Shown piece by piece: positions 33,912 through 36,088 of a stretch of DNA of 36,088 nt. The position numbers and the translations under genes were made by a program. Origin of the DNA: JAVJRN01 sp040218415 (lineage in GTDB: Bacteria > Bacteroidota > Bacteroidia > Cytophagales > Cyclobacteriaceae); the NCBI GenBank assembly GCA_040218415.1, contig JAVJRN010000064.1:1-36088 (forward strand), given 5' to 3'. Under the pieces are notes generated by a model that saw only the letters and a list, made by a program, of their open reading frames with translations, made no database searches and was not told the DNA's origin. Numbering within the stretch: the stretch's first letter is position 1; the number at the start of each line of letters is the position of its first letter.

Positions 33912-34955
33912 GTGAGTGCTGATCTCATAGGCGGCCTACTACAGGTAGGTATTGGCGTGAAAAACATGCACATTTCAAGGAAGTGGTATGCCGACCATCT
34001 GGGCTTTAATGCTCTGGCATTAGAAGAAAAGTCAGTAACTCATCTGATGAAATACTACACCGGCGATATCAGCCATGAAAGGCAAGCATCGGTAATGATG
34101 AACAAGGCCGGAGCTGGCGGACTAGAAGTGTGGCAATATTTGAGTCGTAAACCACAGTTTTCAAAGTGGCCAATTACCCTTGGTGATCTTGGCGTTTTCG
34201 CTTCTATCATCGGTAGCGCTTCGCCCCAGCTTCTTTATAACACCTTGCAGGACGTTAGTTGGAAATCGAAATATTTCAAAGAGGAAAAGACTTTTCTGTT
34301 TTGTGATCCATTTGGCAATTATTTCCAAGTCAAACATTCTGAGTCTTCTGGTAAAAATCTAAACTCAGGGGTGATAGGTGCCATTGTTGGTTGCTCAAAC
34401 CTTCATCAATCGATCGAATTTTATGAAAACACACTCGGCTACCAACAAGTATCAAAATCTCACAACCATCAAATAGGGATATTCGATGGCGTAAATGGCA
34501 GCCATCATCTCTTGGAATCGGCGCTGCTAAAAAAGCCAAAAGGAACCATTGGTGGCTTTTCCAATTTCCTCGGCGGTTCTGTCATTCATTTAGTTCAAGC
34601 GATTGATTACCGTCCAAAAAAAATATACGAAGGTCGATATTGGGGTGATCCCGGATTTATCCATGTATGCTATGACGTAGCGGATATGGATGCCTTGAAG
34701 CAACATTGTGAGCGTCTCGGGCATCCTTTTACTGTAGATAGCCTTGAAACTGAGAATGGAAAGAGCTTCGAGATGGGTAAGGTCATGAGCAGAGTGGCTT
34801 ACATCGAAGATCCTGACGGCACAGCTATTGAGTTCGTAGAGACCCACAAACTCCCCATAATTGCTGGATTTGGTATCCGCTTAAAAAAGAAAGGAAAAAG
34901 GAAAAACGTACCTCACTGGGTATTGCGACTTTTAAGTTTAAGAAAAGTTAAATGA
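33912..34955 (+). CDS. Two-domain VOC (glyoxalase/dioxygenase fold) protein
   Basis: This 347-residue protein has two vicinal-oxygen-chelate units in tandem (about 9-143 and 153-330). In the first, LLQVGIGVKNMHISRKWYAD...LGF and FCDPFGNYFQ are visible. In the second, GAIVGCSNLHQSIEFYENTLGY, FIHVCYDVADMDALK and IEDPDGTAIEFVE, the last carrying a likely metal-ligand Glu. A basic C-terminal tail (IRLKKKGKRKN) is unusual. VOC proteins include glyoxalases, ring-cleaving dioxygenases and resistance proteins, and the reaction here is unknown. It starts with GTG at 33912, 6 bp after the transferase gene. Confidence 0.88.
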   Translation: MSADLIGGLLQVGIGVKNMHISRKWYADHLGFNALALEEKSVTHLMKYYTGDISHERQASVMMNKAGAGGLEVWQYLSRKPQFSKWPITLGDLGVFASIIGSASPQLLYNTLQDVSWKSKYFKEEKTFLFCDPFGNYFQVKHSESSGKNLNSGVIGAIVGCSNLHQSIEFYENTLGYQQVSKSHNHQIGIFDGVNGSHHLLESALLKKPKGTIGGFSNFLGGSVIHLVQAIDYRPKKIYEGRYWGDPGFIHVCYDVADMDALKQHCERLGHPFTVDSLETENGKSFEMGKVMSRVAYIEDPDGTAIEFVETHKLPIIAGFGIRLKKKGKRKNVPHWVLRLLSLRKVK

Positions 34956-35045
34956 AAAGGTTGTGCCATTCCATTTTCCCTTTATTCACTTCTGATGGAA
35001 TCAAATAGATATTCATTTCGTTATCAACTTAGTGTTAATCTTTCA

Positions 35046-35053
35046 TAGCTTTG
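35046..35053 (+). promoter_or_regulatory. -7 element of the ssrA promoter
   Basis: TAGCTTTG fits TANNTTTG and is followed by CAG. It lies 13 bp before the tmRNA 5' end, leaving a short precursor leader. No strong -33 TTTG is seen. Confidence 0.55.
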
Positions 35054-35066
35054 CAGATCATATTTT

Positions 35067-35460
35067 GGGGCCGACCGGAATCGACAGGAAGAGCGAATGA
35101 TAGGCTTGCATGTCGGGTGTTGAGTATGCACACGTGATCAATATACTCGAACTGTAATTGGCGAATCTAATTACGCCATGGCAGCATAATCTCGAATAAA
35201 GTAGAGATTACTCAGGGTTGAGCCGAATCGGTTCCCCCTGCCACATCTCTCCGAGCCTTTGTCCTTTAGGCTGGATCAAGAGGTGTCGACTCTTAGGACT
35301 AGTGTAAGTGAGGTTACTAAGCTTATGCGAAATTCCAGTGACTGGCAAATTGGGTGGGCTGTTGCTTGTCAGCCCGTTTGTGAGATCAAATAAGCAACTA
35401 AGCATGTAGAAGGTAGATTATTTCCTTCGCTGGACGAGGGTTCGAATCCCTCCGGCTCCA
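35067..35460 (+). ncRNA. ssrA: Transfer-messenger RNA (tmRNA)
   Basis: tmRNA frees stalled ribosomes and tags their products for proteolysis. The tRNA-like ends pair: GGGGCCG (35067-35073) with CGGCTCC (35453-35459), followed by discriminator A. The 3' part has the T arm GAGGGTTCGAATCCCTC. The tag frame at 35160-35189 encodes GESNYAMAA then TAA, so the added tag would be Ala + GESNYAMAA, ending in hydrophobic-Ala-Ala as ClpXP substrates do. The CCA end is not encoded. The length is about 394 nt. SmpB is not in the window. A frame at 35208-35405 on minus is a shadow. Confidence 0.96.
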
Positions 35461-35465
35461 CTTTT
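35440..35465 (+). other. Presumed integration site at tmRNA 3' end
   Basis: Integrases often use the 3' end of ssrA as the attachment core so that the gene is rebuilt on insertion. The tyrosine recombinase starting 260 bp further on, pointing away from ssrA, fits this. The second att copy would lie beyond the window, so the site is inferred only. Confidence 0.4.
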
Positions 35466-35483
35466 TGGTTAACAAACCACACC

Positions 35484-35519
35484 AAAACCCTCCATATTTA
35501 ATGTATGGAGGGTTTTTTG
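35484..35519 (+). terminator. Intrinsic terminator after ssrA
   Basis: Perfect 13-bp stem AAAACCCTCCATA / TATGGAGGGTTTT (35484-35496, 35504-35516), a 7-nt loop and a T run. Confidence 0.9.
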
Positions 35520-35562
35520 TTTACTGACCCTTCATTTTATTCATTCAAAATCATAACTTAGG

Positions 35563-35615
35563 TGAGTGATTCGGTGCGTGTTTATAAAAACACCAATTAC
35601 GCACCGAATACCTCA
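35563..35615. repeat. Large palindrome between ssrA and integrase
   Basis: Perfect 11-bp arms ATTCGGTGCGT (35569-35579) and ACGCACCGAAT (35599-35609) extend after two mismatches by TGAG/CTCA, around a 19-nt centre. A second hairpin GTGTTT/AAACAC (35578-35593) competes with the inner end. A smaller TACTG/CAGTA hairpin follows at 35621-35635. With no T run it is not a normal terminator. It may bind integrase, an excisionase or a repressor. Confidence 0.7.
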
Positions 35616-35719
35616 TAACATACTGTTTATCAGTATTTTAACAGACATAAAACAGCTTATTTAGTTCCAATTCAGATCAATATTGACTAAATTGTATGTG
35701 TATTTAATAGTAAACGGTC

Positions 35720-36088
35720 ATGAATCACACTTTTAGCGTGCTCTTTTATATCAAAAAAGACACAAGAAGCAAATCCGCCAAGGCACCTATATTTCTTAGA
35801 ATCACCGTAGATGGTAAGCGGTCGGAACAATCCGTCAAACGATCTATTGAGCCAGAGAGATGGGATGCAAGGTCTGGCTGTGTAAAAGGCAATAAAGAGG
35901 ATGCACGAATAATCAATGATCATCTGAATTCGATGCGAGTGAAAATCAATAAGATCCATTCGCGTCTCGAAGATGCCGAAACTGTTATCACCTCAAAAAA
36001 GATCAAAGACCTTTTCAATGGTATTGATGAAAAGAAGAAGACCATTCTAGAGGTCTTTAGATACCATAATGAAATGATGAGACAGCAA
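35720..36088 (+). CDS. Tyrosine recombinase/integrase, N-terminal part (cut by window end)
   Basis: This frame is open from the ATG at 35720 to the window edge, 123 codons. It encodes the arm-type DNA-binding domain of Bacteroidota mobile-element integrases: FSVLFYIKKDTRSKSAKAPI and FLRITVDGKRSEQSVKRSI, then PERWDARSG. The helical start of the core-binding domain follows, with KTILEVFRYHNEMM at the end. The catalytic domain (Arg-His-Arg-Tyr) lies beyond the window. Related proteins mobilise conjugative transposons and genomic islands. Position just behind ssrA suggests integration there. A minus-strand frame at 35687-35959 is a shadow. Confidence 0.9.
   Translation, partial: MNHTFSVLFYIKKDTRSKSAKAPIFLRITVDGKRSEQSVKRSIEPERWDARSGCVKGNKEDARIINDHLNSMRVKINKIHSRLEDAETVITSKKIKDLFNGIDEKKKTILEVFRYHNEMMRQQ

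Noticed and set aside
34970..35003. Hairpin ATTCCAT/ATGGAAT after the VOC gene as a terminator
   Set aside because: The loop is about 20 nt and no T run follows, so it does not qualify as an intrinsic terminator.
35687..35959. Minus-strand open frame opposite the integrase
   Set aside because: The plus strand encodes a recognisable integrase N-terminal domain over the same bases; the minus frame resembles nothing known.

Overview
The window looks like a chromosomal segment of a marine-type member of the Bacteroidota, most likely order Cytophagales. The evidence is a moderately AT-rich sequence, repeated promoters of the Bacteroidota form TTG/TTTG-N17-19-TANNTTTG, a SusC/SusD pair, two proteins with type IX secretion (T9SS) C-termini, a Bacteroidota-style trigger factor, and a tmRNA whose tag reads GESNYAMAA. 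The genus cannot be fixed from the sequence. Most of the window is core housekeeping DNA. The accessory parts are about 11.3-23.3 kb (secreted proteins and a Sus-like locus) and the right edge, where an integrated element begins.

Left part (1-5.4 kb, minus strand). The 5' end of a 16S rRNA gene lies downstream of a leader with a boxA-like site and two promoters. Upstream of it is the row rel (RelA/SpoT) - fur - STAS protein - purA. The rel promoter lies face to face with the promoter of tRNA-Leu(UAG), which is read rightward. Next (5.5-8.8 kb, plus) come tig, clpP and clpX. The clpX terminator lies inside the convergent gene lpxB, which is followed by a pyruvoyl-tetrahydropterin synthase-like gene. 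A divergent rfaD (hldD) stops about 30-35 codons early.

Middle part (11.5-23.2 kb). This holds an arylsulfotransferase-like T9SS cargo, a noncoding gap with a shared terminator, a large subtilisin-like T9SS protease translationally coupled to a small secreted protein of unknown function, and a Sus-like operon (SusC, SusD, Calx-beta-type lipoprotein). The susC gene is split by a frameshift in a short AT repeat within the plug domain.

Right part (23.4-33.2 kb, minus). One compact operon is lepA-folD-queE-OmpA/PD40 protein (an architecture like T9SS PorE). A second is an unknown membrane-anchored protein - DUF1232 protein - Rossmann protein - dtd. An IscA-like gene lacking the C-terminal cysteines stands alone on plus. 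A third tightly overlapping cluster is WD40 protein - DivIVA-like protein - folB. On plus follow a phosphopantetheinyl transferase, a double VOC-domain protein, the tmRNA gene, and the start of a tyrosine recombinase of the Bacteroidota mobile-element type that runs off the window. Its position just behind the tmRNA 3' end suggests an element integrated at ssrA. I found no CRISPR array and no complete insertion sequence. The strongest candidates for something unusual are the susC frameshift, the palindrome beside the integrase, and the protease/partner pair.
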